This document shows positions 9,142 through 17,385 of a stretch of DNA of 64,000 bases, piece by piece. Position 1 is the stretch's first letter. Each line of letters begins with the position of its first letter. Below the pieces are notes generated by a model. That model was not told the DNA's origin and made no database searches. It saw only the letters and a program-made list of their open reading frames with translations. The translations under genes and the position numbers were made by a program. Origin of the DNA: Bartonella sp. HY038 (GTDB lineage: Bacteria > Pseudomonadota > Alphaproteobacteria > Rhizobiales > Rhizobiaceae); NCBI RefSeq assembly GCF_014117425.1, contig NZ_CP059725.1, positions 62,001 to 126,000 on the forward strand, in the 5' to 3' direction.

Positions 9142-10158
9142 ATGAGTGACCTACAAGATAATAGTTTAGATATAGAGCTACCGGTTAAAGAAATTCGTTT
9201 AAAATATCCTGGTACTTGGTTTTTTACCGGCATAGCAATATTTTGGACTGTTTTTTTTGGTGGCGGTTTTTTATTTACTATTGTCTTTGCCAGTTATCTT
9301 CCTCTCAAGCATATTTGGACAGATTGGGTCATTTCTCAAAATTATGAGCTAGTTCCGGAATTACAGGCTGATTATGGATGTAGGCAAAGTAATTATCATC
9401 TTATTAAATGTGGTTTTAGCTTTGAAAAAGATGGAATTTTAGTAGAGAAGTATAAAGGTAAATTTGATTTCTACCCATTTACTTTATATGATTTTCTAAC
9501 TCCTGATAATTTTGCCCTACAGGGCAAATCTGCTGTTGTAAGAAGTGTCAATGACCCTAATAAAATTACGATTCAAGTTGGTATTGATACGTTAAAAACA
9601 CGTTTAGTTGCTTTTCTGGCCATTTATATATTTATGGGTAGTATGGTGTTACTTGGCTTGTGGGGGGCAAGTGTCTGGTGTCGGTTTTGTTACCATCGGC
9701 TTACGCGAAATAAGGTACATATTTGTGCGGTCAAAATTGATAGGGTTGATAAACGTTGGGGCGGTACATTTTATTACCTTTATGGTTTAAAGCGAGATGG
9801 TTACAGCGATGTTTTGATAATTGTACCCAACTCTTTAGCTCTGGCTTTAACATATAAAGCACGAAATGCTGGGCCTTTTACTCTCATAAAAAGGCGCCAA
9901 GAGCCTATTTTTTTGGATGAAGAACACACAATTGGTGTTGCCATTCAACCGCAGGGTAATGGCGGCGGCCTTTTATTAGATTATAATTTAACACAGCTTG
10001 CTTTATCAAAGGAAAATAAAAATAAGCTGCTTAATAATATAAAAGCCTATCAGCAATGGATTGTACAGCACCCTGAAAAATTGCGACAAATAAGCGATTT
10101 CATAGATCAGGAACCAGAGACAAAAATCCAAAAAGTATTTAATCCACCTAAAGAGTAA
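9142..10158 (+). CDS. Array copy 5: two-TM unknown membrane protein, intact
   Basis: Intact 338-residue member. It begins MSDLQDNSLDIELPVKEIRL. TM1 is richer in Gly/Phe than in copies 1-4, and the loop pattern is LKHIWTDW with a shorter Cys spacing (YGCR and IKCGFSF). Then come TM2 and the shared C-terminus with PIFLDEEHTIGVAIQ, LLLDYNLTQLALSK and HPEKLRQ. The codon run for PIFLD contains seven T (9908-9914), the site where copy 6 has lost one. Copies 5 and 6 share nearly all of their sequence, including the upstream AAAAGCGACAAACTG, and so are a recent duplicate pair. Function unknown. Confidence 0.85.
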   Translation: MSDLQDNSLDIELPVKEIRLKYPGTWFFTGIAIFWTVFFGGGFLFTIVFASYLPLKHIWTDWVISQNYELVPELQADYGCRQSNYHLIKCGFSFEKDGILVEKYKGKFDFYPFTLYDFLTPDNFALQGKSAVVRSVNDPNKITIQVGIDTLKTRLVAFLAIYIFMGSMVLLGLWGASVWCRFCYHRLTRNKVHICAVKIDRVDKRWGGTFYYLYGLKRDGYSDVLIIVPNSLALALTYKARNAGPFTLIKRRQEPIFLDEEHTIGVAIQPQGNGGGLLLDYNLTQLALSKENKNKLLNNIKAYQQWIVQHPEKLRQISDFIDQEPETKIQKVFNPPKE

Positions 10159-10233
10159 TAAGTATTAATATATTTTGTGCAGCATATATATTTTGGGTTA
10201 TTAAGTAACTGTATTTTGAAAAGCGACAAACTG

Positions 10234-11249
10234 ATGAGTGAGCTACAAGATAATAGTTTAGATATAGAGCTACCGGTGAAAGAAATTCGTTTAAAATATC
10301 TTGGGACTTGGTTTTTTACCGGCATAGCAATATTTTGGACTGTATTTTTTGGTGGCGTTTTTTTATTTACTATTGTCTTTGCCAGTTATCTTCCTCTCAA
10401 GCATATTTGGACAGATTGGGTAATTTCACAAAATTATGAGGTCGTTCCGGAATTACAGGCCAATTATAGATGTTGGGAGGGTAATTATCATCTTATTGAA
10501 TGTGGTTTTAGCTTTGAAAAAGATGGAATTTTAGTAGAGAAGAGTAAAGGTAAATTTGATTTCTACCCATTTACTTTATATGATTTTCTAATTCCTGATG
10601 ATTTTGCTCTACGCGGAAAATCTGCTGTTGTAAGAAGTGTCAATGATCCTAATAAAATTACGATTCAAGTTGGCATTGATACATTAAAAACACGTTTAGT
10701 TGCTTTTCTGGCCATTTATATATTTATGGGTAGCATGGCGTTACTTGGCTTGTGGGGGGCAAGTGTCTGGTGTCGGTTTTGTTATCATCGGCTTACGCGA
10801 AATAAGGTACATATTTGTGCGGTCAAAATTGATAGACGTGTTAAACATTGGCGTGGCACATTTTATTACCTTTATGGTTTAAAGCGCGATGGTTTCAGTG
10901 ATGTATTGAAAATCGTCCCCAATTCTTTAGATTTGGCTTTAACATCGAGAGCACGAAATGCTGGGCCTTTTACTCTCATAAAAAGGCGCCAAGAGCCTAT
11001 TTTTTGGATGAAGAACACACAATTGGTGTTGCCATTCAACCGCAGGGTAATGGCGGCGGCCTTTTATTAGATTATAATTTAACACAGCTTGCTTTATCAA
11101 AAGACAATAAAAATAAGCTGCTTAATAATATTAAAACCTATCAAGCATGGATTGCACAGCACCCTGAAAAATTGCAACAAATAAGCGATTTCATAGATCA
11201 GGAACCAGAGACAAAAATCCAAAAAATATTTAATCCGCCGAAAAATTAG
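10234..11249 (+). pseudogene. Array copy 6: two-TM unknown membrane protein, frameshifted at a T run
   Basis: Near-duplicate of copy 5 (1016 bases against 1017). The frame opens at ATG 10234 and is lost at a run of six T (11000-11005), where copy 5 has seven. Restoring one T gives a 338-residue protein ending in NPPKN at 11249. Read as is, translation leaves the frame just before the conserved LDEEHTIGVAIQ block, ends at 11070, and lacks the last 80 or so family residues. A separate downstream frame from about 11004 contains the missing C-terminus. Everything upstream (TM1, Cys pair, TM2) is intact, so the break looks recent. Confidence 0.75.
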
Positions 11250-11587
11250 GACTTCGTGTTTTTTGTAGATGATCAAATTTATAAGATAACAATTTTGAGA
11301 TGAAATATTACTTGCCAATCGTCAATAAGTTATATCTTACGCTGCTGATAGGCATTCTCATCGTAATTAAATGGTAGCACCTTGTGATTGTACTTTGTTG
11401 ATAATTTAGAAAAATGAGCAGGAATGAGTATTGGTTTGATTATAACTTAATTGATTTTAGGTTTAGCATGAAATACATATTATTATAGAGTAATTATAAA
11501 TAAAATTTGAGTAAACATATACAATCCAATTGCATATATTAAAATATTTTATATAAATATCTTTTTTATAAATTGGAAACCTATCCC
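11250..11587. other. Intergenic region after the paralog array
   Basis: A very AT-rich stretch of about 340 bases between the array and the next gene. It contains an open 25-codon frame (11300-11377) that would encode a single hydrophobic peptide, but it has no convincing ribosome binding site and I do not call it a gene. No clear terminator or repeat is visible. Promoter elements for the downstream gene are presumably here but cannot be placed with confidence. Confidence 0.4.
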
Positions 11588-12235
11588 ATGCAAAACCGTG
11601 ATTTGGAAGAAAATGACTTTACGCTACAAGAAATTATAGCTTTAAAGAATATTGCACGCCAAGCAAATGAAGTGCGTCCTATTCGGCACGGGCGTGTTAT
11701 TGTTCCAATTATAGCTATATTTTCAGGTCTTATTTTTCTAGCCATTTCAATTGGAATATTTATAATTATGTTTTATATAGATGAACCTCTTGAGGATAAC
11801 GCTAAATATGGCTTTGCTGGCATTTCTATATTTCTTTTTCTTATAAGTATCGTTGTTTTATTTAAAGGTTTTAGAAATATGTTGGGTAAGGGCAAGGCGG
11901 TTATTACCTTAACCCCTGAAGGTTTTATTTTGCCAAGGGGCAATAAATTTATTCCTTGGAATTTACTCGTAAACCTTAATATGACAACCTTTAGTTTCAT
12001 GTCACACATTATAGAATTTAAGATTGCAAAAACACTTGAAGATAAACAACGTTTTTTGGAGAAAAAACCAAAAATAACAGGAACTTTATTTGATAAATCA
12101 ATCTATAGAGTTGCCGTAACCGCTTTGGGTTTTGAAGGCTTATCATCGGGTAAAATGATGCGTTTAATGGAAACCTATATAGAAGCTGATGCCGCCCGAA
12201 AACAATTAGATGCGCTAAATATTATCTATAACTAA
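11588..12235 (+). CDS. Unknown two-TM membrane protein with possible PH-like domain
   Basis: The 215-residue protein has two predicted membrane helices (about 37-63 and 75-95). The cytoplasmic part that follows begins ITLTPEGFILPRGNKFIPWNLL. An x-L-T-x-EG-(F/I)...(I)PW pattern after two TMs is common in bacterial PH-like membrane proteins such as STM3941-type families. That assignment is a guess from pattern, not a firm match. The ATG at 11588 is preferred over an upstream in-frame TTG at 11573. It lies directly after the tandem array on the same strand, separated by a long AT-rich gap, so a functional link is possible but unproven. A strong hairpin follows at 12267-12302. Confidence 0.7.
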   Translation: MQNRDLEENDFTLQEIIALKNIARQANEVRPIRHGRVIVPIIAIFSGLIFLAISIGIFIIMFYIDEPLEDNAKYGFAGISIFLFLISIVVLFKGFRNMLGKGKAVITLTPEGFILPRGNKFIPWNLLVNLNMTTFSFMSHIIEFKIAKTLEDKQRFLEKKPKITGTLFDKSIYRVAVTALGFEGLSSGKMMRLMETYIEADAARKQLDALNIIYN

Positions 12236-12266
12236 TAATGTTCATATCTTTTGAACTATAAAATAA

Positions 12267-12302
12267 GAGCGCTTCTTTGGTCGTATTAAACCAAGGGCGC
12301 TC
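12267..12302 (+). terminator. Hairpin terminator-like structure
   Basis: GAGCGC pairs with GCGCTC, and inside it CTTTGGT pairs with ACCAAGG through one wobble, making a long stem around an AT-rich loop. It lies about 30 bases after the stop of the unknown membrane protein and before the convergent DUF465 gene. It is followed by an A/T-rich stretch rather than a clean T run, so it may act as a weak or bidirectional terminator. Confidence 0.55.
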
Positions 12303-12350
12303 AAATATTTATATTATCAGAAATAATTTCGATTTATTGATAAAAATGTT

Positions 12351-12521
12351 TTAAGCTTCACTGCGCAGAGCTTCAATTTCATCTTTGATTAAGAGTTTTT
12401 TGCGCTTTAAATCAGCGACCACAAGGTCATCAACGGATGGAGCATTACTAGCTGTCTTAATTTCAGCCTCTAAAGCATCATGTTTTTTTTCTAATGCTTC
12501 AAGATGTGCAGATATGGTCAT
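12351..12521 (-). CDS. Small DUF465 (YdcH-like) protein
   Basis: A 56-residue protein, short enough to be missed by length filters. It starts MTISAHLEALEKKHDALEAE and ends LIKDEIEALRSEA, with an LKRKKLLIKDEI segment. This is the DUF465/YdcH family: short, charged, predicted helical-hairpin or coiled-coil proteins of unknown function that are widespread in alphaproteobacteria. The ATG at 12521 has a strong Shine-Dalgarno (GGAGGT) at a good distance, which supports expression. It is divergent from a second DUF465 gene at 12829. Both share the (R/K)KKKL.IKD(E/Q) core and are paralogs. Confidence 0.85.
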   Translation of the reverse strand: MTISAHLEALEKKHDALEAEIKTASNAPSVDDLVVADLKRKKLLIKDEIEALRSEA

Positions 12522-12828
12522 TATAGTACCTCCATTTTGTTGAACTCTTTAAATACTATGTTGCAATAAATAATTATTGCTTACCTTTTAGATTTATGGA
12601 TTTTTAAATTTTGATCAAGGGGGATGTGCATTAAAATTTATTTATTTATCTTTTTTTTCAAATATTGCCTTGATTGCTAAAAGCATGTTTTGATTGCCTG
12701 TAAAATTGTGCTAACATGCGCGCGAAAACATGGTGACCGGTTATTGCGAAAAATGCTTATTGGCTATCATTTAATTGAAATTTAAGTAATGCCACCTTTA
12801 ACAGTCGCTTTTAAAAAGCAGGAAAAAA
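12522..12828. other. Intergenic region between divergent DUF465 genes
   Basis: About 300 AT-rich bases that should contain promoters for both divergent small genes. The left edge holds the GGAGGT ribosome binding site of the minus-strand gene. A short GC-rich patch (TGCGCGCGAAAAC) lies near 12718-12730. I see no further gene, repeat or terminator. Confidence 0.4.
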
Positions 12829-13035
12829 ATGGCCTCTGAACAAGAACAAGTTGAAGTGAAGCTCGCTGTTGCCCGTTTAAAACAAGATCATGCTGATTTT
12901 GATGCTGCAATAAATGCGATGAGCGCACAAGGTTGCGATCCGCTGCAAATTCAACGTATAAAAAAGAAAAAATTGGCAATTAAGGATCAATTGCAAAAAC
13001 TGGAAGACCAGATCATTCCTGATATTATTGCATGA
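12829..13035 (+). CDS. DUF465 (YdcH-like) protein upstream of purE
   Basis: A 68-residue, highly charged helical protein. Its RLKQDHADFDAAI, then RIKKKKLAIKDQLQKLEDQI pattern is the DUF465/YdcH signature. Proteins of this family often lie just upstream of purEK in Rhizobiales, as here, though no biochemical role is established as far as I know. ATG 12829 is preceded by a purine-rich AGGAAAAAA ribosome binding site. It is followed after about 80 bases by purE on the same strand. Confidence 0.88.
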   Translation: MASEQEQVEVKLAVARLKQDHADFDAAINAMSAQGCDPLQIQRIKKKKLAIKDQLQKLEDQIIPDIIA

Positions 13036-13114
13036 TGCAGTTAAATAGATTGCAACCCAACTTTAAACTTCTTGCTTATTCCATCCCTAACAACGCATAA
13101 AGAGGAAATTGTCG

Positions 13115-13612
13115 ATGTCAGAGGTCAATGCAGATATTGCCATTATCATGGGTAGCCAATCAGATTGGGAAACAATGCGCCACGCAGCCGATACGCTTGA
13201 CGCGCTTGATATTTCCTATGAGGCTCGCATTGTATCCGCCCATCGCACACCAGATCGTCTGGTTTCCTTTGCCAAGGGCGCAAAGGGGGCGGGCTTTAAA
13301 GCGGTTATTGCTGGTGCTGGCGGTGCTGCGCATTTGCCCGGCATGACAGCAGCAATGACCCCCTTACCGGTTTTTGGTGTGCCAGTGCAGTCAAAAGCAT
13401 TGTCAGGACAAGATTCGCTTTTATCGATCGTGCAAATGCCTGCTGGCATTCCAGTTGGTACACTTGCTATTGGTAAGGCTGGCGCTGTAAATGCCGCACT
13501 TTTATGTGCTGCTATGCTGGCAGTTTATGATGAGGATCTTGCTAACCGTCTTGATGTTTGGCGCGCTAGCCAAACCGCTAGCGTTGCTGAATTTCCGGTA
13601 GATGAGGTGTGA
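13115..13612 (+). CDS. purE: N5-carboxyaminoimidazole ribonucleotide mutase
   Basis: PurE converts N5-CAIR to CAIR in de novo purine synthesis, working after PurK. The 165-residue product shows the class I PurE motifs [12 protein letters not shown] near the N-terminus, [46 protein letters not shown] and VGTLAIG. ATG 13115 has an AGAGGAAA site upstream; an in-frame TTG at 13109 is unlikely. The TGA stop is two bases before the purK ATG, so the two are an operon and probably translationally coupled. Confidence 0.96.
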   Translation: MSEVNADIAIIMGSQSDWETMRHAADTLDALDISYEARIVSAHRTPDRLVSFAKGAKGAGFKAVIAGAGGAAHLPGMTAAMTPLPVFGVPVQSKALSGQDSLLSIVQMPAGIPVGTLAIGKAGAVNAALLCAAMLAVYDEDLANRLDVWRASQTASVAEFPVDEV

Positions 13613-13614
13613 GG

Positions 13615-14688
13615 ATGAAAAAACTACAACTCGGCGACACTATTGGTATTATTGGCGGTGGACAACTTGGGCGCATGTTAGCAATGGCGGCAGCACGGCT
13701 TGGTTTCAAAACCATTATTCTTGATCCACAAAGCGATTGCCCTGCAGCGCAATGTGCCAATGATGTGATTATTAGCTCCTTTGATGATGAAGTTGCATTA
13801 AGTCATCTTGGCGAATTATGCGATATCATTACTTATGAATTTGAAAATGTTCCGGTGGCAGCCATTGATAAATTGGCGCAAAATCATACCATTGCACCGC
13901 ACCCAGCTGCGCTTGAAATTGCTCAAGATCGGTTTTTGGAAAAAAAATATCTCAATGAATGTGCAATCACTACTGCACCTTGGCGCCCTGTCGATGATCT
14001 TTCTTCACTTTTGGCGGCAATTGCTGCTTGCGGGGGAAAGGGCATTTTAAAAACCCGCCGTTTTGGTTATGACGGCAAAGGGCAAGTGCGGATCTCCAGT
14101 GAAGATGAAAAAGAAGCCGAGAGCGCTTTGGCAGATATTGGCAATCAACCGGCCATTTTTGAAGGTTTTGTTGATTTTAGCCGCGAGATTTCAGTCGTTG
14201 CGGCGCGTTCACAAGATGGCAAGGTTGCATTTTTCGACATTCCTGAAAATCGTCATAGCGATGGCATTTTGCGCCGTTCTACTATTCCGGCAGCCATTTC
14301 TGATGACACAGCCAATCAAGCCCGCCAATATGTTGAGACTTTGCTCCATGCACTAAATTATGTTGGCGTTATAGCGGTTGAGTTTTTTGTGTTGGCGGAT
14401 GGTAGTTTGATTGCCAATGAATTTGCACCGCGTGTTCATAATTCTGGCCACTGGACCGAGGCTGCCTGCGTTATATCGCAGTTTGAGCAACATATCCGCG
14501 CCATTGCTGGCTTGCCGTTAGGCGACCCAAAACGTCACAGCGATTGTGTGATGGAAAACCTTATTGGCAATGATGTAGAGCGTCTTCCACAATTATTGAG
14601 TGAGGCGGATGTTTTAATTCACCTTTATGGTAAAAGCGAAGTTCGTGAAGGGCGTAAAATGGGGCATTTTACGCGGCTTGTTTCTTGA
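13615..14688 (+). CDS. purK: N5-carboxyaminoimidazole ribonucleotide synthase
   Basis: PurK is the ATP-grasp enzyme that makes N5-CAIR from AIR, bicarbonate and ATP for purine synthesis. The 357-residue protein begins with a Rossmann-like IGIIGGGQLGRML motif. It shows TYEFENVP, the ATP-grasp KTRRFGYDGKGQ loop, FEGFVDFSREISV, ENRHSDGILRRSTIPA and the C-terminal NEFAPRVHNSGHWT metal-site region. The ATG at 13615 (GTGAGG upstream) is preferred over an in-frame GTG at 13609 inside purE. Length is normal. Confidence 0.96.
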   Translation: MKKLQLGDTIGIIGGGQLGRMLAMAAARLGFKTIILDPQSDCPAAQCANDVIISSFDDEVALSHLGELCDIITYEFENVPVAAIDKLAQNHTIAPHPAALEIAQDRFLEKKYLNECAITTAPWRPVDDLSSLLAAIAACGGKGILKTRRFGYDGKGQVRISSEDEKEAESALADIGNQPAIFEGFVDFSREISVVAARSQDGKVAFFDIPENRHSDGILRRSTIPAAISDDTANQARQYVETLLHALNYVGVIAVEFFVLADGSLIANEFAPRVHNSGHWTEAACVISQFEQHIRAIAGLPLGDPKRHSDCVMENLIGNDVERLPQLLSEADVLIHLYGKSEVREGRKMGHFTRLVS

Positions 14689-14888
14689 TATTTGAAACGA
14701 GCTTGACCAAATTTCCAAAGCCAATGTCTTAAGTCATTAGGCGGCTCTCTTGATTGCTAAATCATTGAAATGATTCTTAACAGCAACCAACGAGGGTTAA
14801 AACGGTATGAGCAAATTTGTATTATCGGCAAAAATGCTGTTTATTAAAGCAAATGCCTCGTAAAAACAAAATCTTTACGGGGAAAGGC

Positions 14889-14917
14889 TTGACAAATAGG
14901 CACTTTACAGTTTATCA
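14889..14917 (+). promoter_or_regulatory. Putative sigma-70 promoter for rpmJ
   Basis: A perfect TTGACA (14889-14894) is followed after a 17-base spacer by TTATCA (14912-14917), which keeps the first T and final A of a canonical -10. Transcription would begin near 14924, about 70 bases upstream of the rpmJ ATG and just before a terminator-like hairpin. Confidence 0.5.
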
Positions 14918-14930
14918 GACAGCAGATTTT

Positions 14931-14954
14931 AAGAGTCCCCTATTGGGGCTTTTG
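14931..14954 (+). terminator. Terminator-like hairpin in rpmJ leader
   Basis: AAGAG(T)CCCC pairs with GGGGCTTTT around a TATT loop with one bulged T, and the 3' arm runs into TTTT. It lies between the proposed promoter and rpmJ. It could therefore be an attenuator in the leader, or it could end transcription coming from purEK. Confidence 0.45.
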
Positions 14955-14994
14955 TGTTATGCCCGGCGACGGGTTGCAAAAAACGGTGATTGAT

Positions 14995-15120
14995 ATGAAG
15001 ATTAAGAATTCGCTTAAAGCGCTTATGGCCCGTCACCGCGACAACCGTATGGTTCGCCGCAAGGGTCGTATTTACATCATTAATAAAACTGCACCACGCT
15101 TTAAAGCCCGTCAGGGTTAA
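14995..15120 (+). CDS. rpmJ: 50S ribosomal protein L36
   Basis: A 41-residue basic protein beginning [10 protein letters not shown] and ending RFKARQG, with [11 protein letters not shown] in the middle: the alphaproteobacterial L36 sequence pattern. It lacks the CXXC...C...H zinc ligands of the other L36 type and so belongs to the zinc-independent (C-) class. It is a lone gene with its own probable promoter, and a strong terminator follows at 15180. Too short for most length cut-offs, but the match is clear. Confidence 0.95.
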   Translation: MKIKNSLKALMARHRDNRMVRRKGRIYIINKTAPRFKARQG

Positions 15121-15179
15121 TTGTGTGGCTGGTCAATATCATTTAGATATTGGTTAGACCAGCAAGCATTTTAATTATC

Positions 15180-15213
15180 ATGGCCTGCTCTTTGAGTGGG
15201 CCATTTTAGTTTT
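15180..15213 (+). terminator. Rho-independent terminator of rpmJ
   Basis: ATGGCC-TG-CTC pairs with GAG-TG-GGCCAT (two wobble pairs) around a TTT loop, giving an 11-pair stem followed by TTTTAGTTTT. About 50 bases upstream there is another imperfect stem (GCTGGTC...GACCAGC, 15129-15164). Together they should end the rpmJ transcript. Confidence 0.75.
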
Positions 15214-15314
15214 AATGGGACAGAATTAGCCTTATTATCAATTGCTTTTTGGCTTTTAATAAAATGCTTATTGCCACATTATATTTATTGTAAATAGCAT
15301 GATGAGCATGAATA

Positions 15315-15339
15315 AAAGGCCTAATAGGCTTATTTTTTT
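15315..15339 (+). terminator. Second terminator-like hairpin before the YcgN gene
   Basis: AAGGCCT pairs with AGGCTT around an AAT loop, followed by ATTTTTTT. The stem is short, so confidence is limited. It lies about 55 bases upstream of the next gene and might instead belong to that gene's leader. Confidence 0.4.
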
Positions 15340-15392
15340 GCCATGCCCTACCTATATATTATTGCATAATTTTATTTTGCATCGGTTGTTTT

Positions 15393-15866
15393 ATGAAACA
15401 CAGCACTACAGAAATGCCTTTTTGGCAATATAAAACTCTCAACCAAATGACCAAGGCCGAATGGGAATCGCTTTGTGATGGTTGCGGGCGATGTTGCATG
15501 CATAAGCTTGAAGATGAAGACAGCGGTGATATTTATAATAGCAGCGTTGGCTGCAAGCTATTAAATGGCGAAACCTGCCTTTGCAATAATTATCCAAGCC
15601 GAAAATCCATTGTACCTGATTGTATCCAGCTAACCCAAGAAATTATTGAAACGGTAAAATGGCTGCCTGATAATTGCGCCTATCGCTTGATTAGCGATGG
15701 TAAGGATCTTGAATGGTGGCATCATCTTGTTTCGGGTAGCCGTGAAACCATTCACGAAGCTGGCATTTCAGTGCGCGGTAAAGTGCTTGTTCATGAAGAT
15801 GAATTGCATGATCCTGAAGACTATTTACAATATGTGACGGAAATTATTTATAAAAATCTTTCATAG
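15393..15866 (+). CDS. YcgN-family (UPF0260) cysteine cluster protein
   Basis: The 157-residue protein has the conserved N-terminal FW..K.L..M...EWE.LCDGCG.CC pattern (Cys29, Cys32, Cys35 and Cys36). Further cysteines follow in [14 protein letters not shown] and PDC, and then the LP..CAYRL block. This is the UPF0260/YcgN branch of the zinc- or iron-chelating CxxCxxCC family. Its biochemical role is not established; the many conserved Cys suggest metal or Fe-S binding. ATG 15393 gives the usual family N-terminus. It stands alone, followed on the same strand by the formylglutamate amidohydrolase-like gene after about 57 bases. Confidence 0.9.
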   Translation: MKHSTTEMPFWQYKTLNQMTKAEWESLCDGCGRCCMHKLEDEDSGDIYNSSVGCKLLNGETCLCNNYPSRKSIVPDCIQLTQEIIETVKWLPDNCAYRLISDGKDLEWWHHLVSGSRETIHEAGISVRGKVLVHEDELHDPEDYLQYVTEIIYKNLS

Positions 15867-15923
15867 ATTCTATTATTCTAATCTTAGTTTTTGACAATTG
15901 GGAATAATCAAGCAGGAATAAGA

Positions 15924-16703
15924 ATGAGCTTTTCACCCTTTCATAAAATAGAAGCTGATCGCTCGAAGGCCATGCTTTTATTAGGCGATCATGCAAGACG
16001 TGATCTACCCGATGAATATGGCGCACTTGGTCTGCCAAAATCAGAATTTGACCGTCACATTGCTTATGATATTGGTGTGGAGCCACTTTTAAAAGTTTTG
16101 CAGAAAAAACTTGGCGTTCCAGCTTTAATGAGCGGTTTTTCGCGACTCTTGATTGACCCCAATCGCGGTGAGGATGATCCAACCCTTATCATGCAATTAT
16201 CAGATGGTACGACCATTGCTGGCAATTATCCGTTAAGCGAAGAAGAGCGACAAAAGCGCATTAATCAATTTTATCGCCCTTATCATGACGCTATTGTCTA
16301 TGAATTATCCACCATTGCCACTGAAAGCCAAACAGCGCCATTTATTGTGTCGCTTCATTCCTTTACCCCCAATTGGCGCGGTCAAAGTCGTCCATGGCAT
16401 ATTGGCTTATTATGGGATAAGGATGGGCGTGCAGCCTTGCCGCTTCTTGATATGCTGCGTCAGGAAGGTGATCTCGTTGTTGGTGATAATGAACCTTATG
16501 ATGGTGCATTAATTAATGATACGCTTTATAAAAATGGCACAAAAAATGGCTATGCCCATATTTTGATTGAGATTCGTCAAGACCTCATCGTTGATGAAGC
16601 AGGCGTTGACGCTTGGGCGGAGCGATTAGCACCAATGCTTATTGATTTAAATAGTCGCAAAGAAATGCACGAAGTCCAGCATTTTGGTACGCGTGCCTAT
16701 TAA
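15924..16703 (+). CDS. N-formylglutamate amidohydrolase family protein
   Basis: The 259-residue protein belongs to the N-formylglutamate deformylase/HutG-like family. It shows GDHA near the N-terminus, the DIGVEPLL segment, SRLLIDPNR, the IVSLHSFTP zinc-site motif and GDNEPYDG, then HILIEIRQDLI. Members hydrolyse N-formyl-L-glutamate in histidine degradation, but many family proteins outside hut operons have no proven substrate, and there are no hut genes here. ATG 15924 with GGAATAAGA upstream is preferred over an in-frame TTG at 15891. Confidence 0.88.
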   Translation: MSFSPFHKIEADRSKAMLLLGDHARRDLPDEYGALGLPKSEFDRHIAYDIGVEPLLKVLQKKLGVPALMSGFSRLLIDPNRGEDDPTLIMQLSDGTTIAGNYPLSEEERQKRINQFYRPYHDAIVYELSTIATESQTAPFIVSLHSFTPNWRGQSRPWHIGLLWDKDGRAALPLLDMLRQEGDLVVGDNEPYDGALINDTLYKNGTKNGYAHILIEIRQDLIVDEAGVDAWAERLAPMLIDLNSRKEMHEVQHFGTRAY

Positions 16704-17012
16704 ATAAACTAGGTTAGATTTTTCAAAAATGTGCATAAGCCTTAATATGACAGTTTTTAGCGTTTAAAATTTTACAAATGCCAGCATTTTGGCTAATAGG
16801 AAACCAAATTTGAGCATTATCAAAGCGGCTACAATCGACCATGCTTTAACAATGCTGCCAATAGTCAGCTTCTGATAAAAGCTTTGATGAGGCAATGAAA
16901 ATTTGCTGTGTATTTAATCGACATAGCTTTGATTGATTAACTTTATAAAAAGTTTCCTGTGCTTTTTTAGCGCAAGATTATTATGTTGAAATTCACCAAT
17001 GTGGAGAGTCTC

Positions 17013-17270
17013 GTGAGTGATATTTTAGATGAAACACAAGCGGTAGCTGTTGGTCAGCTTCGTTCCTTTATCGAGCGTATTGAACGCCTTGAAGAAGAAA
17101 AGAAAACCATCAGCGATGATATCAAAGATGTTTATGCCGAATGTAAAGGTTCTGGTTTTGATACCAAGGCAGTGCGGGCAATTATTCGTTTGCGCAAAAA
17201 GGAAGAAAATGAGCGTCAGGAAGAAGAAGCAATGCTTCAGCTTTATAAAGATGCTTTAGGCATGCCATAG
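17013..17270 (+). CDS. gapR: DUF2312 (GapR-like) nucleoid-associated protein
   Basis: A small protein with the almost invariant DUF2312 core [22 protein letters not shown], continuing IKDVYAE.KG.GFD.KA(V/L)R.II.LRKK...ERQEEE. The family includes Caulobacter GapR, a protein that encircles overtwisted DNA and stimulates topoisomerases. I take the GTG at 17013 as start (85 residues) because GGAG lies a good distance upstream and the N-terminus then matches the usual MSD... form. An in-frame ATG at 16983 (95 residues) lacks a ribosome binding site. It is monocistronic, with a strong terminator just downstream. Confidence 0.9.
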   Translation: MSDILDETQAVAVGQLRSFIERIERLEEEKKTISDDIKDVYAECKGSGFDTKAVRAIIRLRKKEENERQEEEAMLQLYKDALGMP

Positions 17271-17294
17271 GATCTATGCCATTTAATATTTTTC

Positions 17295-17346
17295 AAAAAA
17301 GCCCATTGATTACAATTATAATCAAATTGCAATCAATGGGCTTTTT
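17295..17346. terminator. Bidirectional Rho-independent terminator
   Basis: AAAAAAGCCCATTGATT pairs with AATCAATGGGCTTTTT across an AT-rich loop of 19 bases. T tracts occur on both strands, so it can end gapR transcripts rightward and the livHMGF operon leftward. Confidence 0.85.
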
Positions 17347-17385
17347 ATTTGGCTTTTTAAAAAAATAACGGTGCTTATTAACGCT

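Larger units (their letters stand above)
14689..14994. other. purK-rpmJ intergenic region and rpmJ leader
   Basis: About 300 bases with several structures but no open gene. A strong hairpin lies at 14856-14880 (CCTCGTAAA pairing with TTTACGGGG through one wobble). A promoter-like TTGACA/TTATCA pair is at 14889-14917, and a second hairpin followed by TTTT at 14931-14954 precedes rpmJ. I considered whether the upstream half encodes a structured RNA but could not match it to any family by eye. Confidence 0.5.

Noticed and set aside
11300..11377. 25-codon hydrophobic frame after the array (MKYYLPIVNK...).
   Set aside because: No convincing ribosome binding site and no family match; such frames are expected by chance in AT-rich DNA.
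14689..14888. Possible structured RNA (for example 6S RNA) between purK and rpmJ.
   Set aside because: Only one clear hairpin and no recognisable 6S-type closing stem and central bulge; a covariance model search would be needed.
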